A stretch of 64,000 nucleotides of DNA from Streptomyces griseoluteus (GTDB lineage: Bacteria; Actinomycetota; Actinomycetes; Streptomycetales; Streptomycetaceae). This document shows positions 38,594-47,701 of the stretch, one piece after another. The DNA lies in contig JOBE01000038.1 of assembly GCA_000717735.1 (NCBI GenBank), forward strand, positions 68,410 to 132,409, written 5' to 3'. Within the stretch, counting starts at the first letter, position 1, and every line of letters begins with the position of its first letter. Under the pieces are notes generated by a model that ran no database searches, had not been told where the DNA came from, and saw only the letters and a list, made by a program, of their open reading frames with translations. The position numbers and the translations under genes are program-made.

Positions 38594-40318
38594 TTACGGA
38601 GCTCCCCGAACCTCGTAGTCCCGGCCCAGGACCACGGTGACCGCGGCCGATCCCGAGGTCTTGCCCTTGATCACCGAGCCGGCCGGCAGACCGAGTGTCT
38701 TGGCGACCTCCGCGGCCGTCGCCTTCTGGGCGTCGTCACCGTAGACGACCTGCGACTTCGCCTGGGTGGCCGTGTCGGAGCCGCCCACGAAGGCGTAGCC
38801 GCCGTTGATCAGGACGACCTTGGCCGCCTCGGTCGCCTTCTTCCCGGAACCATCCCGTACCGAGACGCGGGGAACGTCGCCCGCCTCGGGAGCGGTGACC
38901 TTTCCGCCGAGGATGTCCTTCACCACACTGCCGCCGGCGTCCTCGGTCAGCGTGCCGTCCTGCGCGACCGGGAGCACGGCCGTCTTGTGGTCGCCGATCT
39001 TGGCGTGCTCGGCGAGCCTGGCCAGGGAGGCGGCCAGGTCCTTCTCGGGGAGCGAGGGGTCGAGGATCTGCTGGAGGGTCTCGATGGTGACCGTGGCGGC
39101 CTCCGGGTCGGAGGAGATCTTCCGCAGCACGCCCAGCAGGACCTGCCCGAAGCGCTGGAGCTGCTTGGCCTCGGCCTCGCCGGGCGCCCGGTAGGTGGCG
39201 TAGGCGACGGCGGCGCGGCCGTTCAGCGCCTGCTTCTCGCCCTTCTTGACGAGCGGCTCGGCGCCCTTCTTTGTGTCGGGCACCTCCGTGTCGGTGTCCG
39301 TCTCGATACCGCTGACGGTCTCGACGAGGTTCTCCAGATACGGGGTGTCCAGGCGCCAGGTGCCGGTGATCCGGGTTCCGAGGAGGTTGTCGATGGCCTC
39401 CCGGGTCCCGCCGGCGCCGTCGTCCTCGACCGATTTGGCGAGGGTGGTCACGGAGCCGTCGCCCGCGGCGACGAGGACGGAGTTGGGGAGCAGGACCGTG
39501 GTGCCCTGGCGGGTGCTCGTGTTGTTCACGAGCAGGGCGGTGGAGGTGCCGCCGCTCTTGAGGTCGTGCAGGTGGATGACGATCGTGTCGCGCTTCTGCG
39601 GGCCGGTCGCGGTGTTCCCCTTCGGCTTCTCCTCGGACGCCCCGGGGAGGAGGCCCGCGGACCAGAGGTAGCCGACGCCTCCCACGACCGCGAGGGCGAG
39701 CACGACGACGAGTGCGACGACCCGGTTGCGGCCGCGCCGCCTGGCCTCCTCGCGCCGCTCCGAACGGCTCTCGGTGAACTTGAGCCAGTCGATGACGTCC
39801 TCGGAGTCCTCGTCCGGCTCCTCGATGAACGAGAACTGCTCGGTGCGGTACTCACGGCCCTCGCCGTCGCCGTCGGCGGACGGCCGGGCCGGAGCGGTCC
39901 GCTCGGACGCGGGGCGCTGCCCGGGGACGCCGGCCGGGGCGGCGACGGGCGCGGCCGGAGCCGAGGGGGCGACCGGTGCGGCCTGGGTGGGGGCGGGGGC
40001 GGGCTCGGCCTGGGCGGCCCACTGCTGCCCCGTGTCGTAGGAGGGGTAGGCGTACCCCTGCTGCCCGTAGGGGTCGTACGGGTCGTACGACTGCTGCTGG
40101 GGCTGCTGCTGGTGTTGCTGCGGCTGCGGCTGCTGCTGGGCGTAGGGGTCGTATCCGTACCCCTGCTGCGACTGCTGCTGCTGGCCGTAGGGGTCGTAGT
40201 GCTGCCCGGGCGCCTGCTGCGGCGCCTGCTGCTGGTACACCGGCTGCCCGTACTCGTCGTAGCCGATGATCTGCGGCTGCGGATAGTACGGGTCGTACGG
40301 ATGCTGCTGATCGTTCAC
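38594..40318 (-). CDS. LytR-CpsA-Psr-like protein, divergent active site
   Basis: 574 aa. Residues 1-75 are Gln/Tyr/Pro-rich low complexity (repeated YDPYGQQ), then a Pro/Ala linker, a cytoplasmic charged stretch, one membrane helix (VVALVVVLALAVVGGVGYLW), an extracellular LCP-like domain and a LytR_C-type C-terminal domain. LCP enzymes attach glycopolymers to peptidoglycan. From memory, the S. coelicolor gene in this position (SCO2578) is PdtA, needed for wall polydiglycosylphosphate. Here the usual IPRDTW block reads LLPNSVLV and the RxxxR segment near the end is not evident, so catalysis may differ. GTG start. Confidence 0.75.
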   Translation of the reverse strand: MNDQQHPYDPYYPQPQIIGYDEYGQPVYQQQAPQQAPGQHYDPYGQQQQSQQGYGYDPYAQQQPQPQQHQQQPQQQSYDPYDPYGQQGYAYPSYDTGQQWAAQAEPAPAPTQAAPVAPSAPAAPVAAPAGVPGQRPASERTAPARPSADGDGEGREYRTEQFSFIEEPDEDSEDVIDWLKFTESRSERREEARRRGRNRVVALVVVLALAVVGGVGYLWSAGLLPGASEEKPKGNTATGPQKRDTIVIHLHDLKSGGTSTALLVNNTSTRQGTTVLLPNSVLVAAGDGSVTTLAKSVEDDGAGGTREAIDNLLGTRITGTWRLDTPYLENLVETVSGIETDTDTEVPDTKKGAEPLVKKGEKQALNGRAAVAYATYRAPGEAEAKQLQRFGQVLLGVLRKISSDPEAATVTIETLQQILDPSLPEKDLAASLARLAEHAKIGDHKTAVLPVAQDGTLTEDAGGSVVKDILGGKVTAPEAGDVPRVSVRDGSGKKATEAAKVVLINGGYAFVGGSDTATQAKSQVVYGDDAQKATAAEVAKTLGLPAGSVIKGKTSGSAAVTVVLGRDYEVRGAP

Positions 40319-40337
40319 CGGTGCCCCTCCCCGAAGC

Positions 40338-40958
40338 TCACGCGCCGCGGTACAACTGGCGCTTGTCGATGTAGCGCACCACGCCGTCCGGGACCAGATA
40401 CCAGACGGGATCGCCCTGCGCGACCCTGGCCCGGCAGTCGGTGGAGGAGATGGCGAGCGCGGGGACCTCGACCAGCGACACCCCGCCCTTGGGCAGTCCG
40501 TCGTCGGTGAGGTCGTGGCCCGGCCGGGTGACGCCGATGAAGTGGGCGAGCGAGAACAGCTCCTCGGCGTCGCGCCAGGTGAGGATCTGCGAGAGGGCGT
40601 CGGCCCCGGTGATGAAGAAGAGGTCCGAGTCGGTGTTGAGGGCGTGCAGGTCCCGCAGGGTGTCGATGGTGTAGGTCGCACCGCCGCGGTCGATGTCGAT
40701 CCGGCTGACCGAGAACTGCGGGTTGGACGCCGTCGCGATGACCGTCATCAGATAGCGGTCCTCGGGGGCCGACACGGCCCTGTCGCTCTTCTGCCACGGC
40801 TGCCCGGTCGGCACGAACACCACCTCGTCCAGGTGGAACAGGGCGGCGACCTCACTGGCCGCCACCAGGTGTCCGTGGTGGATCGGGTCGAAGGTTCCGC
40901 CCATCACCCCGAGTCTGCGCTTCCCGCGCCCGCCAGTAGGCATTTCCTGCTCTCCCAT
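40338..40958 (-). CDS. nadD: nicotinate-nucleotide adenylyltransferase
   Basis: NadD makes deamido-NAD from nicotinate mononucleotide and [23 protein letters not shown] holds the nucleotidyltransferase GxFDPxHxGH motif, then [12 protein letters not shown], and an ISSTDCRAR signature replaces the usual ISSTxIR. About 206 aa. ATG at 40958 is chosen; ATG at 40943, behind GGGAGAG, is an alternative and 40979 a longer option. nadD, the LCP-like gene and rsfS lie in one direction with short gaps. Confidence 0.95.
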   Translation of the reverse strand: MGEQEMPTGGRGKRRLGVMGGTFDPIHHGHLVAASEVAALFHLDEVVFVPTGQPWQKSDRAVSAPEDRYLMTVIATASNPQFSVSRIDIDRGGATYTIDTLRDLHALNTDSDLFFITGADALSQILTWRDAEELFSLAHFIGVTRPGHDLTDDGLPKGGVSLVEVPALAISSTDCRARVAQGDPVWYLVPDGVVRYIDKRQLYRGA

Positions 40959-41009
40959 GCGTGCAGAGCCTACTGGCACGGCAGCGGACGCCTGATCAGG
41001 GTCGCCGGT

Positions 41010-41171
41010 TCAGCGGTCGCGGTTGAAGCGGGTCGTGATCCACAGCAGCAGCATCAAGACACCGAAGGCGCCGAAGCCGGTGAGGTAGGGGCTGAGGCTT
41101 TCGTGGTTGCCGCCGTGCTCGGCGCCCTCGGCGAGGGAGACCAGGTTGGCGGCGGTGCTGTGGAGGCTCAT
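41010..41171 (-). CDS. small membrane protein, 53 aa
   Basis: The ORF starts MSLHSTAANLVSLAEGAEHG, continues through a His/Asn-rich NHESLSPYLTG and has one membrane helix (GAFGVLMLLLWITTRFNRD). ATG at 41171; no signal peptide cleavage site. I believe a similar small protein sits upstream of nadD in other Streptomyces, which supports it being real. Function unknown. It lies 51 bp before nadD in the same direction. Confidence 0.75.
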   Translation of the reverse strand: MSLHSTAANLVSLAEGAEHGGNHESLSPYLTGFGAFGVLMLLLWITTRFNRDR

Positions 41172-41419
41172 CTTCGACAGACCTATCGATCGGGGATGGG
41201 AGCGGAGACTTCGCGCACATCGTATGCGGGCCGTCCTGACACACTCACGCCGACTCAGGCGTTGGCGTCCCGCCGCGTGCCGCCGTCCGCGCCGCCGCCG
41301 ACGCTGTCGTCGTCCGCGCCGCCCGGGTTATCCACAGGCCCCGGCACGCGAAAGCGCCAACGCCTAGGCTGGGGTGCGTCAGGGGGACGAGCACCGACTC
41401 GTACGAACAGGGGGCATCC

Positions 41420-42556
41420 ATGACCGAGAACGACCAGGGGAACGTGCCGAGCAGGCAGCGGAAGCGGTTCCCCGGCATCTCCTCGCGGGCCTACGAGCAT
41501 CCGGCCGACCGCTCGGCGCTGGTGGCGCTGCGCAAGCTCAGCGGCTTCGACACGGTCTTCAAGGCGCTCAGCGGGCTGCTGCCCGAGCGCAGCCTGCGAC
41601 TTCTCTTCCTCTCGGACTCCGTCCGGGTGAGCGACGCGCAGTTCAGCCATCTCAACGACATGCTGCGGGACGCCTGTTACATCCTGGACCTGGAGAAGGT
41701 CCCGCCGATGTACGTGACGCAGGACCCGAAGCCCAACGCCATGTGCATCGGTCTGGACGAGCCGATCATCGTCGTCACCACCGGCCTGGTGGAGCTCCTC
41801 GACGAGGAGGAGATGCGGGCGGTCGTCGGCCACGAGGTAGGGCACGCCCTCTCCGGGCACTCCGTGTACCGCACGGTGCTGCTCTTCCTCACCGGCCTGG
41901 CACTCAAGATCGCCTGGATCCCGCTGGGGAACGTGGCCATCATGGCCATCGTCACGGCACTGCGCGAGTGGTTCCGGAAGTCGGAGCTCTCCGCCGACCG
42001 GGCCGGGCTCCTCGTCGGGCAGGACCCGCAGGCCTCGATGCGCGGTCTGATGAAGATCGCCGGTGGCAACCACCTCCACGAGATGAACGTGGACGCGTTC
42101 CTCGCGCAGGCCGACGAGTACGAGAAGGCCGGGGACCTGCGGGACTCGGTCCTGAAGATCCTCAACGTGCTGCCGCGCACGCACCCCTTCACCACCGTCC
42201 GGGCCGCGGAGCTGCGGAAGTGGTCGGAGAGCCGCGACTTCCAGCGGATCATGGACGGTCACTACCCGAAGCGCTCGGAGGACAAGGACACCTCGGTCAC
42301 GGACTCCTTCCGCGAGTCGGCGGGGCATTACGCCGACACGGTGCGGACCAGCAAGGATCCGCTGATGAAGCTCGTCGGGGACATAGCCGGGGGTGCCGGT
42401 GACCTGGCGGGCGACCTGGGCGGTCGGCTGCGCAGCCGGTTCGGCGGCGGCCAGGGCCCGACGAAGCCGGCCGACGGCGGAGCGGCGGCCGCGGACGACA
42501 AGGGCGGCGAAGGCGGTCCGCGGAGCGCCTCGGGGGACGGTCAGAGCGAGGGCTGA
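41420..42556 (+). CDS. M48-family zinc metallopeptidase
   Basis: A 378-aa membrane-associated protease. The zinc motif HEVGHALSGH (about residue 140) and the third-ligand region SELSADRAG fit M48 (HtpX/Ste24-like). Two hydrophobic segments flank the HExxH (TVLLFLTGLALKIAW, LGNVAIMAIVTAL). The N-terminus is basic (RQRKRFPGI) and the C-terminus a Gly/Ala/Asp-rich tail. ATG at 41420. The last 16 bp overlap the 3' end of the convergent membrane-protein gene. Substrate unknown. Confidence 0.88.
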   Translation: MTENDQGNVPSRQRKRFPGISSRAYEHPADRSALVALRKLSGFDTVFKALSGLLPERSLRLLFLSDSVRVSDAQFSHLNDMLRDACYILDLEKVPPMYVTQDPKPNAMCIGLDEPIIVVTTGLVELLDEEEMRAVVGHEVGHALSGHSVYRTVLLFLTGLALKIAWIPLGNVAIMAIVTALREWFRKSELSADRAGLLVGQDPQASMRGLMKIAGGNHLHEMNVDAFLAQADEYEKAGDLRDSVLKILNVLPRTHPFTTVRAAELRKWSESRDFQRIMDGHYPKRSEDKDTSVTDSFRESAGHYADTVRTSKDPLMKLVGDIAGGAGDLAGDLGGRLRSRFGGGQGPTKPADGGAAAADDKGGEGGPRSASGDGQSEG

Positions 42557-43632
42557 GCGCTCGGGGCCAGCGCCCCGCACAGCGAGGGCGCGGCGGGGCG
42601 GCTAGTGGCGTACGGATCGGTTACCGCCGGGCCGCCGTCCGTCTCGGGGACCCGTGCTCCGGCGAGGAGCGGCTTCAGGGAGCCGGTGGTGTCCGCGCCG
42701 CACGCCTGTGGGCCCGCCTCGACGGTGCTGGTCACCAGCTCGGCCCGGTGCATGCGCAGGTCCTCCCGGTCGAAGCGGAAGTGCACCTCACGGTGGACGG
42801 TGAAGAGGGACGCCTCGGCGACCGGTCCCGCGCCCTGGACAGCCGGGCGTACGGCATAGGTGTACGTGTGGTCGGCGGTGACGTCCAGCGTGTCCGGGCT
42901 GGTCTCCTCGAAGCGGAGGGTGCCCTGCACGCGGGTGGCGGGGTCCGCGAGGGCCACCTGCCGCGGGTCGAAGCGGACGAGCCAGCCGGCGAGGGCGTGG
43001 CGGCCGTCGTCGGCCGGTGCCTCGACGCTCCGGTCGAACTGCTGCAGCTGGTCCGGGTCGATCAGCAGGCGCGCGGGCCGCACGGTCGCCCCGGACAGCA
43101 CGTCGGGTTCGAGGGACGAGGCCACCAGATAGTCCTTGGCGATGCTGAGGGCGGTGACGACCTGGCTCTCCGCGAAGTGGGTGGTGCGTCCGACGACGGG
43201 CAGGTTGATGCCGGCGGCCCCGGTGCGGTACTCGGCGGCGGGGCTGCGGTCGAAGAGCCGGGCGGGCACACCGCCCACGACGGGGCCCTGGGGGGCGAGC
43301 GGGACCACGGTGGTCCTGAGCGGCTCGGCCCGCTGGTCGACGGGGGGCTGGTACGGGTTGCGGACGCCCAGATAGATGGCGGTGCCGAAGGCCAGGAGGA
43401 TCAGCAGGACGAGCAGGACGGCCTGGCGCGAGCCGCTGCGGCTCTCCCCGACGCCGGAGTACGCGCGGCTGCGGACGGCCTGGGAGTGCTCACCCAGCCG
43501 TTCCTGGGCCGAGAACTCCTGGAGGCGGGCAGCACGGATGAACGCCTCGTCGAAGACGACGGATCGGTATTCGTCCTCACCGCCGGGGAACCCCTCGGGC
43601 GTCCCCTCAGGCGGGTCGCCACGCCCTGCCAT
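42541..43632 (-). CDS. single-pass membrane protein, paralogue pair member A
   Basis: 363 aa. A cytoplasmic N-terminus carries the block SVVFDEAFIRAARLQEFSAQ, then one membrane helix (AVLLVLLILLAFGTAIYLGV) and a large extracellular beta-rich domain (residues about 95-340). The block is shared with the neighbour at 43710-44279. ATG 6 nt after TACCCT, so the message is probably leaderless. As I recall, relatives in S. coelicolor (SCO2583/SCO2584) are conserved in the genus; SCO2584 has been linked to the spore-wall machinery. Biochemical role unknown. Confidence 0.75.
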   Translation of the reverse strand: MAGRGDPPEGTPEGFPGGEDEYRSVVFDEAFIRAARLQEFSAQERLGEHSQAVRSRAYSGVGESRSGSRQAVLLVLLILLAFGTAIYLGVRNPYQPPVDQRAEPLRTTVVPLAPQGPVVGGVPARLFDRSPAAEYRTGAAGINLPVVGRTTHFAESQVVTALSIAKDYLVASSLEPDVLSGATVRPARLLIDPDQLQQFDRSVEAPADDGRHALAGWLVRFDPRQVALADPATRVQGTLRFEETSPDTLDVTADHTYTYAVRPAVQGAGPVAEASLFTVHREVHFRFDREDLRMHRAELVTSTVEAGPQACGADTTGSLKPLLAGARVPETDGGPAVTDPYATSRPAAPSLCGALAPSAQPSL

Positions 43633-43638
43633 ACCTTC

Positions 43639-43644
43639 AGGGTA
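43639..43644 (-). promoter_or_regulatory. -10 box, leaderless start of pair member A
   Basis: TACCCT followed by GAAGGT and then the ATG. The box and the first three spacer bases (GAA) closely match the promoter of pair member B. Confidence 0.55.
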
Positions 43645-43709
43645 GGTCCGCGGGGGCTTCGGTAAACGCCGAGGTACACGCCAAGTTCGGAAGAGTTCCG
43701 CCGTCAGGG

Positions 43710-44279
43710 CTACTCGGCGGACGCCGACCGGGCCACAGGTGCGCGGGCGGCCGGTGGGACCGGTGGGGCCGGGTTGGGACTCGGGGTGTCGACGCCGGTC
43801 GTGGCCGGCGGCGGGACCTGGTCCTGGCGGTTGGCGGCGGCTCCCCGGTAGACGGCGCTGAAGGCCAGGGCGACCATGCCGATCCCCATGAGGAGCGCGA
43901 GCAGCCAGGCGACGGGCCGGTGCCAGCGCGGGCTGCCCCGGTAGGGCCGCAGCGCGCCGCCGTGGCGTCCGTAGGGGCTGGCGTCGTCGCCGACGTCGTC
44001 AGGCTCGTAGGTGAGGCCGGTGTGGTCGTGGGGGCCCTCGTAGGGGTCGTCCTCGGCCGGTCCGCCGCCGGCGCGGGCCCGGGCGGCCTCCGCCTCGGCG
44101 CGTGCCTGGGCGGCGGCGAGGAGGCGCTCCACGGCGGTCGGCTCGTGAACGGCCGCTGCCCGTACGAAGTCCTCGTCGAACACCACGTCGGCGCAGACCT
44201 CGTCGGCGCCTCCGCGGTCGACAGAGTCCTCGGGGTCCCCGCCGTCCTGGAACGGCCTGTCCCCCACGTCGTCCGGCAC
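43710..44279 (-). CDS. single-pass membrane protein, paralogue pair member B
   Basis: 189 aa from GTG at 44279. The cytoplasmic N-terminus has DVVFDEDFVRAAAVHEPTAV, closely matching the block in pair member A. A charged Ala/Glu helix (AAQARAEAEAARARAGGGPA) and a basic stretch precede one membrane helix (WLLALLMGIGMVALAFSAVY) and a Pro-rich extracellular tail. GTG lies 6 nt after TACTCT. It is the position of SCO2584, reported (from memory) as a partner of the Mre spore-wall complex. Function unknown. Confidence 0.75.
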   Translation of the reverse strand: MPDDVGDRPFQDGGDPEDSVDRGGADEVCADVVFDEDFVRAAAVHEPTAVERLLAAAQARAEAEAARARAGGGPAEDDPYEGPHDHTGLTYEPDDVGDDASPYGRHGGALRPYRGSPRWHRPVAWLLALLMGIGMVALAFSAVYRGAAANRQDQVPPPATTGVDTPSPNPAPPVPPAARAPVARSASAE

Positions 44280-44285
44280 GGATTC

Positions 44286-44291
44286 AGAGTA
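44286..44291 (-). promoter_or_regulatory. -10 box, leaderless start of pair member B
   Basis: TACTCT followed by GAATCC and then the GTG. It matches the promoter of member A at five of six box positions and in the GAA that follows. Confidence 0.55.
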
Positions 44292-44355
44292 GACCCGCGC
44301 GGTGGATTTGGGCAGGGAGAGTGCGAGACCTCCCCGCCCGTACCGAAAGGAGTGT

Positions 44356-45639
44356 TTACCGCACGTGACCGTCACCGGTGACGATGTACTTGGTCGAGGT
44401 CAGCTCCGGAAGGCCCATGGGGCCACGGGCGTGCAGCTTCTGGGTGGAGATGCCGATCTCCGCGCCGAAGCCGAACTGTCCGCCGTCCGTGAACCGGGTG
44501 GAGGCGTTCACGGTCACCGTGGTGGAGTCGACCAGCTGGGTGAAGCGGCGGGCCGCGGCCTGCGAGGTGGTGACGATCGCCTCGGTGTGGCCGGAGGACC
44601 ACGTCCGGATGTGCTCGACGGCCTTGTCGAGGGAGTCGACGACGGCGGCGGCGATGTCGTACGACAGGTACTCGGTCTCCCAGTCCTCGGGCGTGGCCGG
44701 TACGACGGTGGCCTTGGAGCCCTCGGCGAGGGCGAGGACCCGCTCGTCGGCGTGGACGGTGACGCCGGCCTCCGCGAGGGCGTCGAGGGCCCTCGGCAGG
44801 AAGGCCGCGGCGACGTCCTGGTGGACGAGGAGGGTCTCGGCCGCGTTGCAGACGCTGACCCGGTGGGCCTTGGAGTTGATCAGGATGTCGACGGCCATGT
44901 CGAGGTCGGTCTGCGCGTCGACGTAGACGTGGCAGTTGCCGGTGCCGGTCTCGATGACGGGGACGGTGGACTCCTCGACGACCGTCTTGATCAGGGAGGC
45001 GCCGCCGCGCGGGATGAGGACGTCGACGAGGCCGCGGGCGCGCATCAGCTCGCGGACCGACTCGCGGGACTCGCCGGGGACGAGCTGGATGGCGTCGGCG
45101 GGCAGGCCGGCGCCGCCGACGGCGTCGCGCAGGACCGTCACCAGGGCGGTGTTGGAGGCGTAGGCGGAGGACGAGCCGCGGAGCAGGACGGCGTTGCCGG
45201 ACTTGAGGCAGAGGGCCGCGGCGTCGACGGTGACGTTGGGGCGGGCCTCGTAGATGATGCCGACGACGCCGAGCGGCACGCGGACCTGGCGCAGGTCGAT
45301 GCCGTTGGGGAGGGTCGAGCCTCGGACGACCTCGCCGACGGGATCGGGCAGCGCGGCGACGTCACGGACGTCGGCGGCGATGGCGCGGACGCGCTCGGGG
45401 GTGAGGGTGAGCCGGTCGATGATCGCCTCACTGGTCCCGGCTTCGCGGGCCTTGGCGATGTCCTCGGCGTTGGCCTCGACGATCTCGGCGGTGCGGACTT
45501 CGAGGGCGTCCGCGATCGCCAGCAGGGCGTCGTCCTTGGCCGCGCGCGGGAGTGGCGCGATTTCGGCGGCGGCGCCACGGGCCCGGTAGGCGGCCCGGGT
45601 GACCGGGGAGAGGTTGTCGAGGGGCGTGAGCGAGGTCAT
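44356..45639 (-). CDS. proA: gamma-glutamyl phosphate reductase
   Basis: ProA reduces gamma-glutamyl phosphate to glutamate semialdehyde in proline synthesis. A 427-aa aldehyde-dehydrogenase-fold protein with [34 protein letters not shown], and the catalytic cysteine in [38 protein letters not shown] lies at the end. ATG at 45639. proB lies on the same strand upstream with one conserved gene between them, so the pathway genes are linked but not adjacent. Confidence 0.96.
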   Translation of the reverse strand: MTSLTPLDNLSPVTRAAYRARGAAAEIAPLPRAAKDDALLAIADALEVRTAEIVEANAEDIAKAREAGTSEAIIDRLTLTPERVRAIAADVRDVAALPDPVGEVVRGSTLPNGIDLRQVRVPLGVVGIIYEARPNVTVDAAALCLKSGNAVLLRGSSSAYASNTALVTVLRDAVGGAGLPADAIQLVPGESRESVRELMRARGLVDVLIPRGGASLIKTVVEESTVPVIETGTGNCHVYVDAQTDLDMAVDILINSKAHRVSVCNAAETLLVHQDVAAAFLPRALDALAEAGVTVHADERVLALAEGSKATVVPATPEDWETEYLSYDIAAAVVDSLDKAVEHIRTWSSGHTEAIVTTSQAAARRFTQLVDSTTVTVNASTRFTDGGQFGFGAEIGISTQKLHARGPMGLPELTSTKYIVTGDGHVR

Positions 45640-45751
45640 GCCCGCAGGGTACTGGCAGCCCTGCGGACATCCCTCACGTATCCCGCACTCCGAGACGTAC
45701 GTCCCCGACCGCGAGACGCCTGTCCCGGGGAAACGCCTTCGCCGGTCAGCC

Positions 45752-45802
45752 GGTCGGCCGGTCAGCACGGTCGGCCGGTCAGCACGGTCGGCCGGTCAGT
45801 AC
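45752..45802. repeat. three perfect-to-near-perfect 17-bp tandem repeats
   Basis: The unit GGTCGGCCGGTCAGCAC occurs twice, then once with CAC changed to TAC. The third copy overlaps the stop codon of the conserved gene at 45796, so the repeat tract has grown right up to, and into, the 3' end of that gene. Confidence 0.9.
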
Positions 45803-46317
45803 GGGTGGACGCCGACCGGAGCGGCGGGTGGCGGGCCGTAGCCCTCCGCGATCCGCTGGTGGTAGGTCTCGCGGTCGATGACCTCGAGGCCGACGATCTC
45901 CCATGGCGGCAGCTTGGCGGTCTGCCGGTGCTCGCCCCAGAGGCGCAGGGCGACGGCCGCGGCGTCGTGCAGGTCGCGGGCCTCCTCCCAGTACCTGATC
46001 TCGGCGTGGTCGTTGGCGTACCGGCTGGTCAGCAGGAAGGGGTGGTCGTGGGCCAGCTGTTCGAGCCCGCGACGCACCTCCTTCAGCGGCGACTCCACAC
46101 CCGACACGCTGAGGGTGATGTGCCAGAGTTTGGACACGGGCTGTTCCCTGACGCGTGCCTCACGCGTCTCGCGAACCTCTCGTGTCTCGGTGGTGGTCTC
46201 GGTCTTTCTGTCCGTGGACCTGTCCCGTGCCTCGTCGAAGTCGGCTCCGGCCTCGACACTGGTCAGGGCGCGTTCGGCAGTCCCTCGGGGCGGTGCCCCT
46301 GGGCGCGCTCGTCTCAC
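45796..46317 (-). CDS. conserved protein between proB and proA
   Basis: The C-terminal 113 residues (SKLWHITLSVSGVESPLKEV, LEQLAHDHPFLLTSRYANDH, ARDLHDAAAVALRLWGEHR) look like a compact soluble domain found in Streptomyces at this place. GTG at 46317 is behind a strong AGGAGG at 6 nt and adds 60 residues rich in Thr, Glu and Arg (TETTTETREVRETREARV). GTG at 46137 would give just the core domain. I favour the longer start because of the ribosome site, with moderate confidence. Function unknown. Confidence 0.65.
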   Translation of the reverse strand: MRRARPGAPPRGTAERALTSVEAGADFDEARDRSTDRKTETTTETREVRETREARVREQPVSKLWHITLSVSGVESPLKEVRRGLEQLAHDHPFLLTSRYANDHAEIRYWEEARDLHDAAAVALRLWGEHRQTAKLPPWEIVGLEVIDRETYHQRIAEGYGPPPAAPVGVHPY

Positions 46318-46474
46318 CGGCGGCCTCCTGTGTGATGCGTGTGGTGCTGTACCCCGCCCTGCTCTCTTACCCCCGAGACAAAGTTGACCAGTCCGAGGCG
46401 GCACTTGGGGCGGTTTTGGTAAACGTCCCTTCCGGATGGCCGCACTTTCAGCCGTTTCGGGAGGGGAGCGAGGG

Positions 46475-47578
46475 TCAGCGGATGACGACCAGGTCGTCGC
46501 GGTGGACGACCTCGCGGTCGTACTCGGGCCCGAGCGCCTTGGCGAGCTCGTGGGTGGAGCGCCCGAGCATCCGGGGCATCTCCTTGGCGTCGAAGTTGAC
46601 GAGGCCGCGGGCGACGGCCCGGCCCGCGGTGTCGCGGAGTTCGACGGGGTCGCCGGCCACGAAGTCGCCCTCGACGCCGGCGACACCGGCCGCGAGCAGG
46701 GACTTCTTGCCCTCGACGACCGCTCGCACGGCTCCGTCGTCCAGGGTGAGGGAGCCCTGCGGGGTGGAGGCGTGGGCGAGCCAGAGGAGCCGGTCGGCGG
46801 AGCGGCGGCCGGTGCGGTGGAAGTACGTGCCGGTGTCACGGCCGGCGAGGGCGTCGGCGGCGCGGCTCGCGGAGGTGAGGACCACGGGGATGCCGGCGGC
46901 CGCGGCGATCCGGGCGGCCTCGACCTTGGTGACCATGCCGCCGGTGCCGACGCCCGCCTTGCCGGCCGAGCCGATCTCCACGTGGGCGATGGACTCGGGA
47001 CCGGTGACCTCCGTGATCCTCGACGTACCGGGCTTGGACGGGTCCCCGTCGTAGAGACCGTCGACGTCGGAGAGCAGGACGAGCAGGTCGGCGCGGACCA
47101 GATGCGCGACGAGGGCGGCGAGCCGGTCGTTGTCGCCGAAGCGGATCTCGTCCGTGGCGACGGTGTCGTTCTCGTTGACGACGGGCAGCGCGCCCATCGC
47201 CAGGAGCTGGTCGAGGGTCCGGTACGCGTTGCGGTAGTGGGCGCGCCGGCTGGTGTCGTCGGTGGTGAGGAGGACCTGTCCGACGCGGACGCCGTAGCGG
47301 GCGAAGGAGGCGGTGTAGCGGGCGACGAGGAGGCCCTGGCCGACGCTGGCGGCGGCCTGCTGACGGGCCAGGCCCTTGGGGCGGCGGGTGAGGCCGAGCG
47401 GGGCGAGACCCGCGGCGATGGCGCCGGAGGAGACGAGGACGATCTCCTTCTCGCCACCGCTGCGCACCTTGGCGAGCACGTCGACGAGGGCGTCGACGCG
47501 GTCGGCGTCGAGTCCCCCGGAGGCCGTGGTGAGCGAGGAGGAGCCGACCTTGACGACGATCCTGCGGGCCTCCGTCAC
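46475..47578 (-). CDS. proB: glutamate 5-kinase
   Basis: ProB phosphorylates glutamate, the first step of proline synthesis. The kinase domain reads RRIVVKVGSSSLT, VLVSSGAIAAGL, PVVNENDTV and LLVLLSDVDGLYDGDP, with GTGGMVTKVEAARIA near its end. A C-terminal PUA domain follows (ADRLLWLAHASTPQGSLTLD, VEGDFVAGDPVELRD). 367 aa from GTG at 47578; GTG at 47611 would add 11 residues. Confidence 0.96.
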   Translation of the reverse strand: MTEARRIVVKVGSSSLTTASGGLDADRVDALVDVLAKVRSGGEKEIVLVSSGAIAAGLAPLGLTRRPKGLARQQAAASVGQGLLVARYTASFARYGVRVGQVLLTTDDTSRRAHYRNAYRTLDQLLAMGALPVVNENDTVATDEIRFGDNDRLAALVAHLVRADLLVLLSDVDGLYDGDPSKPGTSRITEVTGPESIAHVEIGSAGKAGVGTGGMVTKVEAARIAAAAGIPVVLTSASRAADALAGRDTGTYFHRTGRRSADRLLWLAHASTPQGSLTLDDGAVRAVVEGKKSLLAAGVAGVEGDFVAGDPVELRDTAGRAVARGLVNFDAKEMPRMLGRSTHELAKALGPEYDREVVHRDDLVVIR

Positions 47579-47701
47579 GTACTGCCTTGCCACGTCCGTC
47601 TGTCCCGTCACCCGCGTCGTCACCTGTGCCGCCACCTGCGTCGTCCTCACTCGGCTTCCCGCGCGCCGCATGCTTCTCGCCGGCCGCGGCTGCCAGGCAA
47701 T

